Positions 42,974 through 52,163 of a stretch of 64,000 nucleotides of DNA are shown here, one piece after another. The number at the start of each line of letters is the position of its first letter. Positions within the stretch are counted from its first letter, which is position 1. Position numbers and translations under genes: made by a program. A model generated the notes under the pieces. The model saw only the letters and a list, made by a program, of their open reading frames with translations, had not been told where the DNA came from and searched no databases. This DNA is from an uncultured Prevotella sp. (GTDB lineage Bacteria; Bacteroidota; Bacteroidia; Bacteroidales; Bacteroidaceae), in NCBI GenBank assembly GCA_900553595.1, contig USEC01000004.1, positions 11,488-75,487 on the forward strand, given 5' to 3'.

Positions 42974-43023
42974 AAGGCAAAGGCGCGAAACAACCGTTAC
43001 GGTTTGTTTCGCGCCTTTGCCTT
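42974..43023 (+). terminator. Very long hairpin after the HAD-like gene
   Basis: Bases 42974-42996 pair with 43000-43023 over 23 bp with one bulged base and a 3-nt loop. The stem ends in CCTTGTT on the plus strand and a short A/T stretch on the minus side. It is placed to end the rfbA-wzc unit. Confidence 0.8.
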
Positions 43024-43177
43024 GTTATAAACGATTGGCATTTCGCATACATGGAAGCCCCAAAAGCAGGAGATGCCGGAGAAGCAGAAACCAAACGCCT
43101 TATTGACAGAATCAAGGACAAAAGCCATTGGCTACAGCTTAGTGGCTTGCGAAGCATTTGCAAGCAAGCCTACCCGA

Positions 43178-44158
43178 CTACTGTTTCGTCACGACAAAGC
43201 CTTCGGCATTCTTGAATCCATTGAGGAAATCACGCACAGCCATACGTTTTTTTCCTGAAGCCTGCACATCAAGAAGTTCGAGCCAACAGTCGGGAGTTGC
43301 AACAAAGAGCTGACCATGACTTGCCTTCAACGTGCCGGGAACTTCAGTAGAAGGTGTTTGAGTCTTCTTAGTCTTAAAAACTTTCAGAACAGAAGGATTG
43401 ACTTTCGACTCATCAACAGGCATAAGCGTTGTCCATGCACCGGGATATGGAGACAGTCCGCGAACGAAATCATACACCCGTTTTGATGATTGGTTCCAGT
43501 CAATCTCACACGTTTCCTTGAATATTTTCGGTGCCGAATGCAACTGTACATCCTCATTCTGAGGTTGTGAGGGAACATTGCCGTCGGTGTCTATCACGAG
43601 GTCCACGGTGTCCAGACATATCTGTGCGCCAAGATTCATAAGTCCGTCATAGACATATTCCACATCCGCCTCATCGGGAACGGGAAACTCACGCTGCATG
43701 ATTATGCGTCCGGTGTCAATCTCGTGGTCCAGGAAAAACGTCGTGACACCCGTTGTCGTCTCGCCGTTTATCACCGCCCAGTTTATCGGAGCAGCCCCGC
43801 GATACTGCGGAAGCAGGGCTGCATGGACATTGAACGTGCCGAAACGAGGCATCGCCCATACCACCTCCGGCAGCATACGGAATGCCACCACCACCTGCAA
43901 GTCGGCATTATACGAAGCCAGTTCATGCAGGAAATCAGGGTCTTTCATCTTTACCGGCTGAAGAACCGGCAGACCTTTTGACAAAGCATACTCCTTCACC
44001 GCCGACGCACGAAGCACCGAACCATGTCTGCCAACAGGCTTGTCGGGCTGCGTAACCACCGCAACGACATTATAACCACCTTCGACAAGCTGCTGCAAAG
44101 AGCCTACTGCGAATTCGGGAGTACCCATAAAAACTATTCGTAAATCTTTCTTTTCCAT
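43178..44158 (-). CDS. fmt: Methionyl-tRNA formyltransferase
   Basis: Fmt formylates initiator methionyl-tRNA using 10-formyl-tetrahydrofolate. The 326-residue protein opens RIVFMGTPEFAV (7-18). The catalytic residues are N110, H112 (in FNVHAALLPQYRGAAPINWA) and D148, followed by a C-terminal tRNA-binding domain. Length is normal. It is divergent from the TsaC-type gene; a -7 element lies about 90 nt upstream. Confidence 0.96.
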   Translation of the reverse strand: MEKKDLRIVFMGTPEFAVGSLQQLVEGGYNVVAVVTQPDKPVGRHGSVLRASAVKEYALSKGLPVLQPVKMKDPDFLHELASYNADLQVVVAFRMLPEVVWAMPRFGTFNVHAALLPQYRGAAPINWAVINGETTTGVTTFFLDHEIDTGRIIMQREFPVPDEADVEYVYDGLMNLGAQICLDTVDLVIDTDGNVPSQPQNEDVQLHSAPKIFKETCEIDWNQSSKRVYDFVRGLSPYPGAWTTLMPVDESKVNPSVLKVFKTKKTQTPSTEVPGTLKASHGQLFVATPDCWLELLDVQASGKKRMAVRDFLNGFKNAEGFVVTKQ

Positions 44159-44248
44159 TTCTTTTACATTAATTTATAGTTGCGAAGTTGATGCAAGCCG
44201 AATGCTATCAAGGCAACGTTCTCATTACAGAGTGCGACCTATCTTATG

Positions 44249-44256
44249 CAAAGTTA
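44249..44256 (-). promoter_or_regulatory. Candidate -7 element for fmt
   Basis: The minus strand reads TAACTTTG. A TTG lies 16 nt upstream, a shorter spacer than usual. The leader would be about 85 nt. Confidence 0.4.
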
Positions 44257-44321
44257 ATTATTTTATATGTAACAAGGAAAAAGTTTTGAGGCAAGATGCG
44301 TGTTTTAAGCACGTTTTTAGT

Positions 44322-44329
44322 AACTTTGT
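44322..44329 (+). promoter_or_regulatory. Candidate -7 element for the TsaC-type gene
   Basis: TAACTTTG, 43 nt before the ATG at 44373. It lies inside the longer open frame, which therefore is not the true gene start. Confidence 0.5.
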
Positions 44330-44372
44330 AGCCACAGACAAGTATTGGATTTTCATAGAAAGGACCACAGAC

Positions 44373-44942
44373 ATGACACAACAAGAAGACATAAAGAGAG
44401 CAGTAGAAGTAATGAAAAAAGGCGGAGTGATACTCTATCCCACTGACACAGTATGGGGCATCGGATGCGATGCAACCAACGCCGAAGCCGTAGCAAGGAT
44501 ATACGACATAAAGAAAAGAGACGACTCAAAGGCGATGATATGCCTTGCCGACTCAGACACCCGCATACAACGCTATGTCAGAAACGTGCCGAATGTGGCG
44601 TGGGACTTGCTTGAAGTTTCAGAAAAACCGACGACTGTCATCCTCGACAACGCCGTAAACCTTGCCCCGAACCTCATTGCCGAAGACGGAAGCATTGCCA
44701 TGCGCATTACGAAAGAGCCGTTCTCAAAGGAGCTTTGCTACCGTTTTCAGAAGCCCGTCGTAAGCACAAGCGCAAACATCAGCGGCGAGCCCGCAGCACA
44801 AAACTATTGTGACATCACGCCGGAACTGCTTGAAGCAGTGGACTACGTGTGCTGGTCGCGCCGGCAAGAACACAAGCCTCACACACCAAGCAGCATCATC
44901 AAGATTACAAACGACGGCGTGGTGACAATCATAAGAAAATAG
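44373..44942 (+). CDS. L-threonylcarbamoyladenylate synthase (TsaC/YrdC type)
   Basis: The enzyme makes threonylcarbamoyl-AMP from threonine, bicarbonate and ATP for the t6A modification of tRNAs. From the ATG at 44373 the protein has 189 residues and is a single YrdC domain without the C-terminal Sua5 extension. Visible motifs are GGVILYPTDTVWGIGCDA (about 17-34), IKKRDDSKAMI and VVSTSANISGEPA (about 130-142). The longer frame upstream runs through a TAnnTTTG element and encodes no recognised sequence. It is followed after 62 nt by the ClC gene, probably in the same unit. Confidence 0.9.
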   Translation: MTQQEDIKRAVEVMKKGGVILYPTDTVWGIGCDATNAEAVARIYDIKKRDDSKAMICLADSDTRIQRYVRNVPNVAWDLLEVSEKPTTVILDNAVNLAPNLIAEDGSIAMRITKEPFSKELCYRFQKPVVSTSANISGEPAAQNYCDITPELLEAVDYVCWSRRQEHKPHTPSSIIKITNDGVVTIIRK

Positions 44943-45004
44943 AAGTCGCACCATGCAAGGCTTTGACAAAGAGGATAACATAATGCGAAAAGCCCGAAGA
45001 AAGG

Positions 45005-46831
45005 ATGGTATCGGAAACAAAGAAGGCAATGAAAATGACATTATCTATTAATGAAAGGACAATAGACCAACTCAATGAATGGCGCACGAAACATGTGACA
45101 AACCGGCAAATGACGCTGATTCTGGCGTTTTTCATAGGATTGTTCGCATCACTTGCAGCACTCGTCCTGCACTCGATAATTGAACTTATACAGGAAATCC
45201 TTGTTTCAAGACTGCATGCCGACACCTCAAACTGGCTTTTCCTCATATTCCCCGTCATAGGAATCTTCCTCACTTCGCTCTTTGTGAAATATGTCGTCAA
45301 GGACAATATCTCACATGGTATCACACGAATCCTGTACGCAATCGCATCAAAGCGGTCACACCTTAAAGGGCACAACTGCTGGACTTCGGTCATAGCCTCA
45401 GCCATAACCATCGGTTTCGGAGGTTCCGTAGGTGCCGAGGCTCCTATCGTTCTGACGGGTTCTGCCATCGGTTCCAACCTCGGCAAACTGTTCAAGATGG
45501 ACAACAAGACCTTGATGCTGCTCGTAGGATGCGGTGCCGCAGCGGCAATAGCGGGAATTTTCAAGGCTCCTATGGCAGGACTCGTGTTCACACTTGAGGT
45601 GCTTATGGTGGATTTGAGCATGGCTTCGCTTCTGCCCATACTCGTTTCGAGCGTCACCGCCACCTGCTTCACATACATATTCATCGGCAGCGACTCACTT
45701 TTCAACTTCCACCTTGACGGCGCATGGATTATAGACCGAGTGCCGGCAAGCATCATTCTGGGAATAGTGTGCGGCATTGTGAGCCTTTATTTCATACGCT
45801 CCATGTCGATGTGCGAGAACTTTTTCGCACGGTTGAAGTCGCACACATACGCAAAACTCATTACCGGCGGACTGATTCTGAGTTCGCTCATCTTCCTTTT
45901 CCCCGTACTTTACGGCGAAGGCTACAAGGCCATCAACATCCTGCTGAACGGCCAAAGCGAAGCCGACTGGAACCAGTTACTCAGCAATTCGCTCTTCTAC
46001 GGACACGGACAACTGCTCATTCTGTATGTGGCGTTGGTCATTGTCACAAAGACTTTCGCCACCTCTGCCACAAACGGCGGTGGCGGTTGCGGTGGAACAT
46101 TCGCACCGTCGCTTTTCGTGGGAGCCTTCAGCGGATTCCTTTTCTCACGCCTTTGGAACATGCACCAGTTCGGAGTCTATATCCCGGAAAAGAACTTCAC
46201 GCTCCTGGGAATGGCAGGAGTGATGGCAGGAGTGATGCATGCGCCTCTCACCGGAATCTTCCTCATTGCCGAAATAACAAACGGCTACGACCTTTTCATC
46301 CCACTGATGATTGTCAGCATAAGCTCGGTAATGACCATAAGCATATTTGAATCGCACAGCATCTACGCCATGCGACTCGCCCGTGAAGGTAAGCTTCTCA
46401 CCCACCACACCGACCGTTCAGTGCTGACCCTGATGAGTCTTGAAAGCGTTATAGAGAATGATTTCACGGCAGTAAGCCCCGATATGCCGTTAGGAAAGCT
46501 TGTCAATGCGATAAGCAAGAGCCATACGAGCTTCATTCCGGTGCTCGACACGGCCGGAGTATTGCTCGGCGAAATTGACATAACGAAGATTCGCCACATA
46601 ATGTTCCGTGCAGAGCTGTACAACAAACTCTCGGTAAAGCAGCTGATGACACCCGTCGCCGCCAAATTGGGAATCAATGACCCAATGGAAGACGTCATGC
46701 GCAAATTCGACTTAAAGAATACCAACTATCTGCCCGTGGTAGATGTAGGCAACCATCTCACCGGCTACATATCACGAACACGGCTCTTCAGCATGTACAG
46801 AAAGATTGTTGCCGACTTCTCCAACGAATAG
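45005..46831 (+). CDS. ClC-family chloride channel/transporter with CBS domains
   Basis: This inner-membrane anion channel or H+/Cl- exchanger has 608 residues. The N-terminal membrane part has about ten helices and the family motifs GSVGAEAP and GGTFAPSLFVGAF. The usual GREGP reads GAEAP here, but the gating glutamate is kept. Two CBS domains occupy about 460-600 (VSPDMPLGKLVNAISKSHTSF and later PMEDVMRKFDLKNTNYLPV, each under half a domain). It may regulate volume, pH or acid resistance. The start at 45005 is the first ATG; ATGs at 45029 and 45035 are alternatives. It is convergent with the ROK kinase gene. Confidence 0.92.
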   Translation: MVSETKKAMKMTLSINERTIDQLNEWRTKHVTNRQMTLILAFFIGLFASLAALVLHSIIELIQEILVSRLHADTSNWLFLIFPVIGIFLTSLFVKYVVKDNISHGITRILYAIASKRSHLKGHNCWTSVIASAITIGFGGSVGAEAPIVLTGSAIGSNLGKLFKMDNKTLMLLVGCGAAAAIAGIFKAPMAGLVFTLEVLMVDLSMASLLPILVSSVTATCFTYIFIGSDSLFNFHLDGAWIIDRVPASIILGIVCGIVSLYFIRSMSMCENFFARLKSHTYAKLITGGLILSSLIFLFPVLYGEGYKAINILLNGQSEADWNQLLSNSLFYGHGQLLILYVALVIVTKTFATSATNGGGGCGGTFAPSLFVGAFSGFLFSRLWNMHQFGVYIPEKNFTLLGMAGVMAGVMHAPLTGIFLIAEITNGYDLFIPLMIVSISSVMTISIFESHSIYAMRLAREGKLLTHHTDRSVLTLMSLESVIENDFTAVSPDMPLGKLVNAISKSHTSFIPVLDTAGVLLGEIDITKIRHIMFRAELYNKLSVKQLMTPVAAKLGINDPMEDVMRKFDLKNTNYLPVVDVGNHLTGYISRTRLFSMYRKIVADFSNE

Positions 46832-46875
46832 AACGCCCACGAAAGAAGCCGGCAGCACAAAGTTGCAATAACGAA

Positions 46876-46918
46876 AAAAAGCATCCATCATGAGCACATT
46901 GCCCGATGGATGCTTTTT
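46876..46918. terminator. Bidirectional terminator between ClC and ROK genes
   Basis: AAAAAGCATCCATC (46876-46889) pairs with 46905-46918 around a 15-nt loop. The A and T runs give a U tract on both strands. Confidence 0.9.
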
Positions 46919-46949
46919 GTTTTATGTAAGAATGGGCCTTACTTCATTA

Positions 46950-47930
46950 TTATTTATTGATATCCCAGCCCACAGCCGATGCTCCGAGCACAGCGGCAGA
47001 AGAACCTTCAAGACTGGAAACAAGGAACTTTGCCTTGCCCTTGTAGATGTTGAGGATGTTCTCTTCATATGCCTTCTTGATAGGATTCATAATCAAGTCG
47101 CCTGCCTTAGTGAGTCCGCCGAAGAAGATGAAAGCCTCCGGTGAAGAGAAAGTAGCGAAATTAGCACATGCCTCTCCAAGGATACGGCCAGTGAATTCAT
47201 AGATGTCGAGAGCCACCTTGTCGCCCTTTAATGCAGCAACAGACACATCGTAAGATGTAATCTTCTCCGGGTCGAGTTCACGAAGAAGTGATGGAGCGTC
47301 AGATGTTTCCAACACTTCGCGTGCAGTACGAGCCACGCCTGTTGCAGAGCAGTAAGTCTCCAGACAGCCCTTTCTGCCACATCCGCACGGACGACCGTTC
47401 TCCTTGACGATGGCATGACCGAGTTCTCCGGCGAAACCGTCGCATCCATAAACCAGCTGTCCGTTTACAACGATACCCGAACCAACACCTGTTCCGAGTG
47501 TGATAACGATGAAATTCTTCATGCCGCGAGCCACACCGTAAGCCATTTCACCGATTGCAGCAGCGTTGGCGTCGTTTGTCAGAGCCACGGGGATGCCGAG
47601 TTTGTCGGAGAAAAGCTTGGCCAATGGCACTACGCCATCGCGTCCCCATTCCAGATTAGGAGCGAATTCGATGGTGCCGGTGTAATAGTTTCCGTTAGGA
47701 GCACCGATACCCATAGCCTTGATTTTGTCAATGCCACCGACCTGGTCGATAATGATTTTCAGAGCTTCAACGGCTGCATCAACGTATGCCTGCACGTTGT
47801 TTCCATAGCCCTGTGTCTTGATTGCTGTTGTAGCCTTGATGTCGCCGCGGCTATCCACGATACCGAAAACGGAATTGGTACCGCCGAGATCCAAACCGAT
47901 AACATACGGTTTCAAAGATTCTTCTGTCAT
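46950..47930 (-). CDS. ROK-family sugar kinase, probable glucokinase
   Basis: The cytoplasmic ATP-dependent kinase has 326 residues. The ATP site is GLDLGGTNSVFG (12-23) and the catalytic aspartate is D120 in LTNDANAAA. ITLGTGVGSG follows (143-152). The ROK zinc site has H172 in GELGH with C182, C184 and C189 in PCGCGRKGC. Glucose is the most likely substrate by resemblance to Bacteroidales glucokinases, but N-acetylglucosamine or another hexose is possible. It is monocistronic, with a full promoter about 120 nt upstream that faces the LysE promoter. Confidence 0.87.
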   Translation of the reverse strand: MTEESLKPYVIGLDLGGTNSVFGIVDSRGDIKATTAIKTQGYGNNVQAYVDAAVEALKIIIDQVGGIDKIKAMGIGAPNGNYYTGTIEFAPNLEWGRDGVVPLAKLFSDKLGIPVALTNDANAAAIGEMAYGVARGMKNFIVITLGTGVGSGIVVNGQLVYGCDGFAGELGHAIVKENGRPCGCGRKGCLETYCSATGVARTAREVLETSDAPSLLRELDPEKITSYDVSVAALKGDKVALDIYEFTGRILGEACANFATFSSPEAFIFFGGLTKAGDLIMNPIKKAYEENILNIYKGKAKFLVSSLEGSSAAVLGASAVGWDINK

Positions 47931-48054
47931 GATTTCTTTTATTTTTGTAAATTAATAGTAATAACCGGCAACCGGAATGAAAGCAAGCGGGGCGTCGTTT
48001 TTCATTTTATCAGTATTTGTAATCACACTTGCAAGCAAGCCGGCCTTTCACGGA

Positions 48055-48086
48055 CAAAGGTATTAAAAATACTGTAATAGCACAAA
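48055..48086 (-). promoter_or_regulatory. Promoter of the ROK kinase gene
   Basis: On the minus strand TTTG (48086-48083), a 20-nt spacer, then TACCTTTG (48062-48055). The leader would be about 118 nt, the longest near such a promoter here; it holds no hairpin that I can judge strong. Confidence 0.72.
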
Positions 48087-48101
48087 GTTTTCAAGCGAAA
48101 A

Positions 48102-48133
48102 TTTGTCTATATCGCATAAAATTTGCAATTTTG
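48102..48133 (+). promoter_or_regulatory. Promoter of the LysE-family gene
   Basis: TTTG (48102-48105), a 20-nt spacer, then CAATTTTG (48126-48133), one base from TAnnTTTG. It ends 8 nt before the ATG at 48142, so the mRNA would have almost no leader. Confidence 0.6.
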
Positions 48134-48141
48134 CACTCATT

Positions 48142-48813
48142 ATGCAATTTCCTATACAAATAGACATATTGGACTTCATTTTCAAGGGGATTCTTATTGG
48201 CATCATGGCATCTGCCCCTATGGGTCCTGTCGGGGTGCTTTGCATACAACGCACACTGAACAAAGGGCGTTGGTATGGCTTCATTACAGGCATTGCGGCA
48301 TCTGTCAGCGACATCATATATGCTCTGTTCACTGGATTCGGAATGAGTTTCGTGATGAATTTCATCAACAACGAGCGCAACAGATTCCTGCTTCAGATAA
48401 GCGGAAGCATTCTTTTGCTTATCTTCGGCATCTACTGCTACCGCTCAAACCCCACGAAGAAATTGCACAAGAGTGTGAAAAAGAGTAAAGGAACGCTTCT
48501 GCACAACGGCTTTACTGCATTCCTTGTCACGCTCTCCAACCCTCTTATCATATTCCTTTTCATATTCCTTTTCGCACAATTCGCCTTTGTCGTGCCCAAC
48601 CGTCCCATTGAAATGAGCGTGGGCTATGTTAGCATCCTGCTCGGAGCGATACTTTGGTGGTTCGGTCTGACATGGCTTATCGACACGGTAAGAGGCAAAT
48701 TCGACGACAACGGAATACTCATCATCAACAAGATTGTGGGTTGCATTGTCATCATATTCTCTGTAATCATGCTTTTTGGCACCATTTTCAACCTCTACAA
48801 ACTGCCTTATTAG
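48142..48813 (+). CDS. LysE/RhtB-family exporter
   Basis: From the ATG at 48142 this inner-membrane protein has 223 residues and six predicted helices. It has the family opening segment MASAPMGPVGVLCIQRTLNKGRW (shown over the first half as APMGPVGVLCIQRTL) and the mid-protein FLVTLSNPLIIFLFIF. LysE/RhtB proteins export amino acids or related small molecules; the substrate is unknown. An in-frame ATG at 48103 lies inside the promoter and is rejected. A DUF4924 gene follows after 78 nt. Confidence 0.85.
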   Translation: MQFPIQIDILDFIFKGILIGIMASAPMGPVGVLCIQRTLNKGRWYGFITGIAASVSDIIYALFTGFGMSFVMNFINNERNRFLLQISGSILLLIFGIYCYRSNPTKKLHKSVKKSKGTLLHNGFTAFLVTLSNPLIIFLFIFLFAQFAFVVPNRPIEMSVGYVSILLGAILWWFGLTWLIDTVRGKFDDNGILIINKIVGCIVIIFSVIMLFGTIFNLYKLPY

Positions 48814-48891
48814 CACAGTGAAGAGGTTTTGCCACAAGGCATTCAGCATTACGCCCCAACAGTAAAAGAATAAAAAATCACATTCATTTTT

Positions 48892-49440
48892 ATGTTTATC
48901 GCTCAGGAATTAAGAAAGAAAAGCATCGCAGAATATCTGCTTTACATGTGGCAGGTGGAGGATATAATACGCGCTTACGACTGCCAACTGTCACGAATAA
49001 AGCGTGAATACATCAGCAGGTTCGACTATACCGATGAGCAGAAGGAAGAACTCACCGACTGGTATGGCAACCTTGTCACAATGATGAACCAGGAAGGCAA
49101 GCGACAGGGCGGACACTTGCAGATAAACATGATTATCGTGCAGGACATGAACGAGCTGCACAACCAGCTGCTTCAAAGCAGCTGCTTCCCGTTCTACAAT
49201 GCCGAATACTACAAGGTGCTGCCGTTCATCGTCGAACTCCGCAACAAAGGCGAGAAGAACGTGAACGAGATAGAGACCTGCCTCAACGCGCTTTACGGCA
49301 CGATGATGCTGCGCTTGCAGAACAAGAAGATAAGTCCAGACACCGAGCATGCCATCAAAGAGATTTCCACCTTCATCGGAATGCTCAGCGACTACTACAT
49401 AAAGGACAAGAATGAAGGTCTGAAATTTGAAGAGGAATAA
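48892..49440 (+). CDS. DUF4924 family protein
   Basis: The 182-residue soluble, helical protein opens MFIAQELRKKSIAEYLLYMW. The segments QEGKRQGGHLQINMIIVQDM and YYKVLPFIVELRNKG match the Bacteroidales DUF4924 family, which has no known function. It has no signal peptide or membrane segment. It lies between the LysE gene and rfbD (15 nt before the latter), so it is probably cotranscribed with rfbD and prfC. Confidence 0.78.
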   Translation: MFIAQELRKKSIAEYLLYMWQVEDIIRAYDCQLSRIKREYISRFDYTDEQKEELTDWYGNLVTMMNQEGKRQGGHLQINMIIVQDMNELHNQLLQSSCFPFYNAEYYKVLPFIVELRNKGEKNVNEIETCLNALYGTMMLRLQNKKISPDTEHAIKEISTFIGMLSDYYIKDKNEGLKFEEE

Positions 49441-49455
49441 CTATCGTCACACAAC

Positions 49456-50310
49456 ATGAACATTTTGGTAACTGGCTGCAACGGCCAACTTGGAAACGAA
49501 ATACAACTGCTGGAGAAAGGAAACGGCAAGCACGTTTTCTTCAACACTGATGTGAATGAACTTGACATTACCGACGAAAACGCCATCAACGCATTCGTAG
49601 ATGCGAACAATATCGATGGCATCATAAACTGCGCCGCCTACACTGCGGTAGATAAAGCCGAAAGCAACGAGGCCCTGTGCCACACTCTCAACGCCACAGC
49701 GCCTGGTTATCTGGCAGCCGCAATGGGCAGGCGTGGAGGCTGGATGGTGCAGGTTTCCACCGACTATGTGTTCGACGGAACGAAGCACACGCCCTACTCC
49801 GAGACCGACCCGACATGCCCCGACAGCGTGTATGGACGCACAAAACTCGAAGGCGAACAGCTCGTCAGACAGCACTGCGAACGTGCCATGATAGTGCGCA
49901 CGGCATGGCTTTACAGCATATTCGGCAACAACTTCGTGAAAACAATGATACGCCTTGGCAAGGAGAAGACCGAGTTGGGCGTAATCTTCGACCATATAGG
50001 CACGCCGACATACGCTCGCGACCTCGCCGTGGCAATAATGACGGCGGTGGAAAAGGGCATCATCCCCGGCATATACCACTTCTCCAACGAGGGCGTAACG
50101 AGCTGGTACGACTTCACAAAAGCCATACACCGCATTGCCGGCATAAGCGGTTGCCAGGTCCGCCCGATACATACGGAGGAATACCCCACCCCCGCCCGAC
50201 GCCCACACTACTCCGTTCTCGACAAGACAAAGATAAAAGCCACATATAATATAGAGGTACCCTATTGGGAGGAAAGCCTCGCCGAGTGCATAAGCAAATT
50301 GGACAAATAA
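49456..50310 (+). CDS. rfbD: dTDP-4-dehydrorhamnose reductase
   Basis: RfbD reduces dTDP-4-keto-L-rhamnose with NAD(P)H, the last step of dTDP-L-rhamnose synthesis. The 284-residue protein is a short-chain dehydrogenase of the RmlD type: GCNGQLG cofactor loop (7-13), STDYVFDG (101-108), and the catalytic pair Y126 and K130 in YGRTK. Length is normal. It is not next to rfbA but is 7 nt upstream of prfC. Confidence 0.94.
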   Translation: MNILVTGCNGQLGNEIQLLEKGNGKHVFFNTDVNELDITDENAINAFVDANNIDGIINCAAYTAVDKAESNEALCHTLNATAPGYLAAAMGRRGGWMVQVSTDYVFDGTKHTPYSETDPTCPDSVYGRTKLEGEQLVRQHCERAMIVRTAWLYSIFGNNFVKTMIRLGKEKTELGVIFDHIGTPTYARDLAVAIMTAVEKGIIPGIYHFSNEGVTSWYDFTKAIHRIAGISGCQVRPIHTEEYPTPARRPHYSVLDKTKIKATYNIEVPYWEESLAECISKLDK

Positions 50311-50317
50311 TCAAAGC

Positions 50318-51886
50318 ATGAACCAAGAAATAGAACGCAGGCGAACCTTCGCCATCATTTCCCACCCTGACGCCGGTAAGACCACCCTTACAGAGAAGTT
50401 CCTTCTCTTCGGAGGTCAGATTCAGGTGGCAGGTGCCGTAAAGAGCAACAAGATACGCAAGACAGCCACTTCCGACTGGATGGAGATAGAGAAGCAACGT
50501 GGTATCTCCGTTTCCACATCAGTAATGGAATTCGATTACGAGGGTTACAAGGTGAACATCCTCGACACACCAGGTCACCAAGACTTTGCCGAAGACACAT
50601 TCCGCACACTGACAGCCGTCGATTCAGCCATCATCGTTGTCGATGGAGCAAAAGGTGTAGAGACACAGACACGCAAACTGATGGAGGTGTGCCGCATGCG
50701 CAACACTCCGGTAATAGTGTTCATCAACAAGATGGACCGTGAGGGACGCGACCCCTTCGACCTTCTCGACGAATTGGAAGAAGAACTCCAAATCAAAGTG
50801 CGCCCCCTGTCATGGCCAATCAACATCGGTGCCAAGTTCAAAGGCGTCTATAACATATACGAGAACAAGCTCGACCTCTTCAAGCCCGACAAGCAGCGCG
50901 TGACGGAGAAAGTGGAAGTGGACATCGATTCCAACGAACTCGAAACCCAGATTGGCGAACAGGATGCGCAACAGCTGCGCGACGACCTCGAACTCATCGA
51001 CGGCGTATATCCCGAATTTGAAGTAGAGACTTACCGTTCTGCCGAAGTCGCCCCAGTATTCTTCGGTTCCGCGCTCAACAACTTCGGCGTGCAGGAGCTG
51101 CTCAACTGCTTCGTAAAGATAGCTCCATCGCCCCGCCCCACAAAGGCAGAAGAGCGAATGGTGGAACCGGAAGAACCGAAGTTCACCGGATTCATATTCA
51201 AGATTACCGCCAACATCGACCCCAACCACCGCTCATGTATAGCATTCTGCAAGGTGTGCAGCGGCAAGTTCGAGCGCAACAAGCCATATCTGCATGTGCG
51301 TCTGGGCAAGACAGTGCGCTTCTCATCGCCCACACAGTTCATGGCACAGCGCAAGAGCACCATCGACGAGGCTTGGCCGGGCGACATCGTAGGTCTGCCC
51401 GACAACGGAATCTTCAAGATCGGCGACACACTCACCGATGGTGAGCAGCTGCACTTCCGCGGACTGCCGTCGTTCTCGCCCGAAATGTTCAAGTATATCG
51501 AAAACGACGACCCCATGAAGTCGAAGCAGCTTGAGAAGGGAATCAACCAGCTCATGGACGAAGGCGTTGCCCAGTTGTTCGTCAATCAGTTCAACGGACG
51601 CAAGATTATCGGCACCGTCGGACAGCTGCAGTTCGAGGTAATACAGTACCGCCTTGAAAACGAATACAACGCCAAGTGCCGCTGGGAACCCGTCCACCTC
51701 TACAAGGCCTGCTGGATAGAGAGCGACGACGAGGCGGAACTCGATGCCTTCAAGAAGCGCAAGTACCAGTACATGGCAAAGGACCGCGACGGACGCGATG
51801 TGTTCCTCGCCGACTCAGGCTATGTGCTCAGCATGGCCCAGCAGGACTTCAAGCACATCCGCTTCCACTTCACAAGTGAATTCTAA
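50318..51886 (+). CDS. prfC: Peptide chain release factor 3
   Basis: RF3 is a GTPase that removes RF1/RF2 from the ribosome after termination. The 522-residue protein has the translational GTPase motifs: P-loop SHPDAGKT (15-22), the G2 region with RGISVSTSVMEF, G3 DTPGHQDF and G4 NKMDREGRDPF. RF3-type domains II and III follow (PVHLYKACWIESDD near the end). Length is typical. It ends the unit with rfbD; a terminator follows. Confidence 0.96.
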   Translation: MNQEIERRRTFAIISHPDAGKTTLTEKFLLFGGQIQVAGAVKSNKIRKTATSDWMEIEKQRGISVSTSVMEFDYEGYKVNILDTPGHQDFAEDTFRTLTAVDSAIIVVDGAKGVETQTRKLMEVCRMRNTPVIVFINKMDREGRDPFDLLDELEEELQIKVRPLSWPINIGAKFKGVYNIYENKLDLFKPDKQRVTEKVEVDIDSNELETQIGEQDAQQLRDDLELIDGVYPEFEVETYRSAEVAPVFFGSALNNFGVQELLNCFVKIAPSPRPTKAEERMVEPEEPKFTGFIFKITANIDPNHRSCIAFCKVCSGKFERNKPYLHVRLGKTVRFSSPTQFMAQRKSTIDEAWPGDIVGLPDNGIFKIGDTLTDGEQLHFRGLPSFSPEMFKYIENDDPMKSKQLEKGINQLMDEGVAQLFVNQFNGRKIIGTVGQLQFEVIQYRLENEYNAKCRWEPVHLYKACWIESDDEAELDAFKKRKYQYMAKDRDGRDVFLADSGYVLSMAQQDFKHIRFHFTSEF

Positions 51887-51934
51887 CCCACTGACAACCA
51901 TATCATTACATAAATCAAACGGCAATGCCACACA

Positions 51935-51955
51935 AACGGCAATGCCGTTTTTTTT
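51935..51955 (+). terminator. Intrinsic terminator of prfC
   Basis: AACGGC (51935-51940) pairs with GCCGTT (51944-51949) around 3 nt, followed by a run of Ts to 51955. An extra copy of AAACGGCAATGCC lies just upstream. Confidence 0.8.
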
Positions 51956-51970
51956 AATCAAAACCACTGC

Positions 51971-52085
51971 GTTTTCAAACAAGGCTTCTTTGCAATGAAA
52001 ACAAGGCTTCTTTGCAATGAAAACAAGGCTTCTTTTCACTCCAAAGAAGCCTTGTTTGCGACATAAAGAAGCCTTGTTTGAAAAC
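51971..52085. repeat. AAACAAGGCTTCTTT repeat cluster, five units (copy 5)
   Basis: Three direct units at about 22-bp spacing (cores near 51977, 52000 and 52022) are followed by two inverted units (52043-52056 and 52065-52079). The outermost 21 bp (51971-51991 and 52065-52085) are exact reverse complements. It is the best preserved cluster and lies between prfC and the fuc promoter. Confidence 0.85.
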
Positions 52086-52163
52086 CGTCGGAATTTACAC
52101 CGCTTTTTAACTTAGGAAAACAAAAAAACGAGAGAAACAGTCCACGGTTTCAAATATTATAAT

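Noticed and set aside
43024..43177. Possible small gene or repeat copy between the HAD-like gene and fmt (GCAAGCAAGCC at 43160)
   Set aside because: Only a weak match to the repeat, no partner unit, and no frame with support.
44202..44372. N-terminal extension of the TsaC-type gene
   Set aside because: Contains a TAnnTTTG element and no family sequence; the YrdC domain begins after 44373.
51971..52085. CRISPR-like look of regularly spaced repeats
   Set aside because: Units are adjacent with no unique spacers, change orientation, and no cas gene is near.
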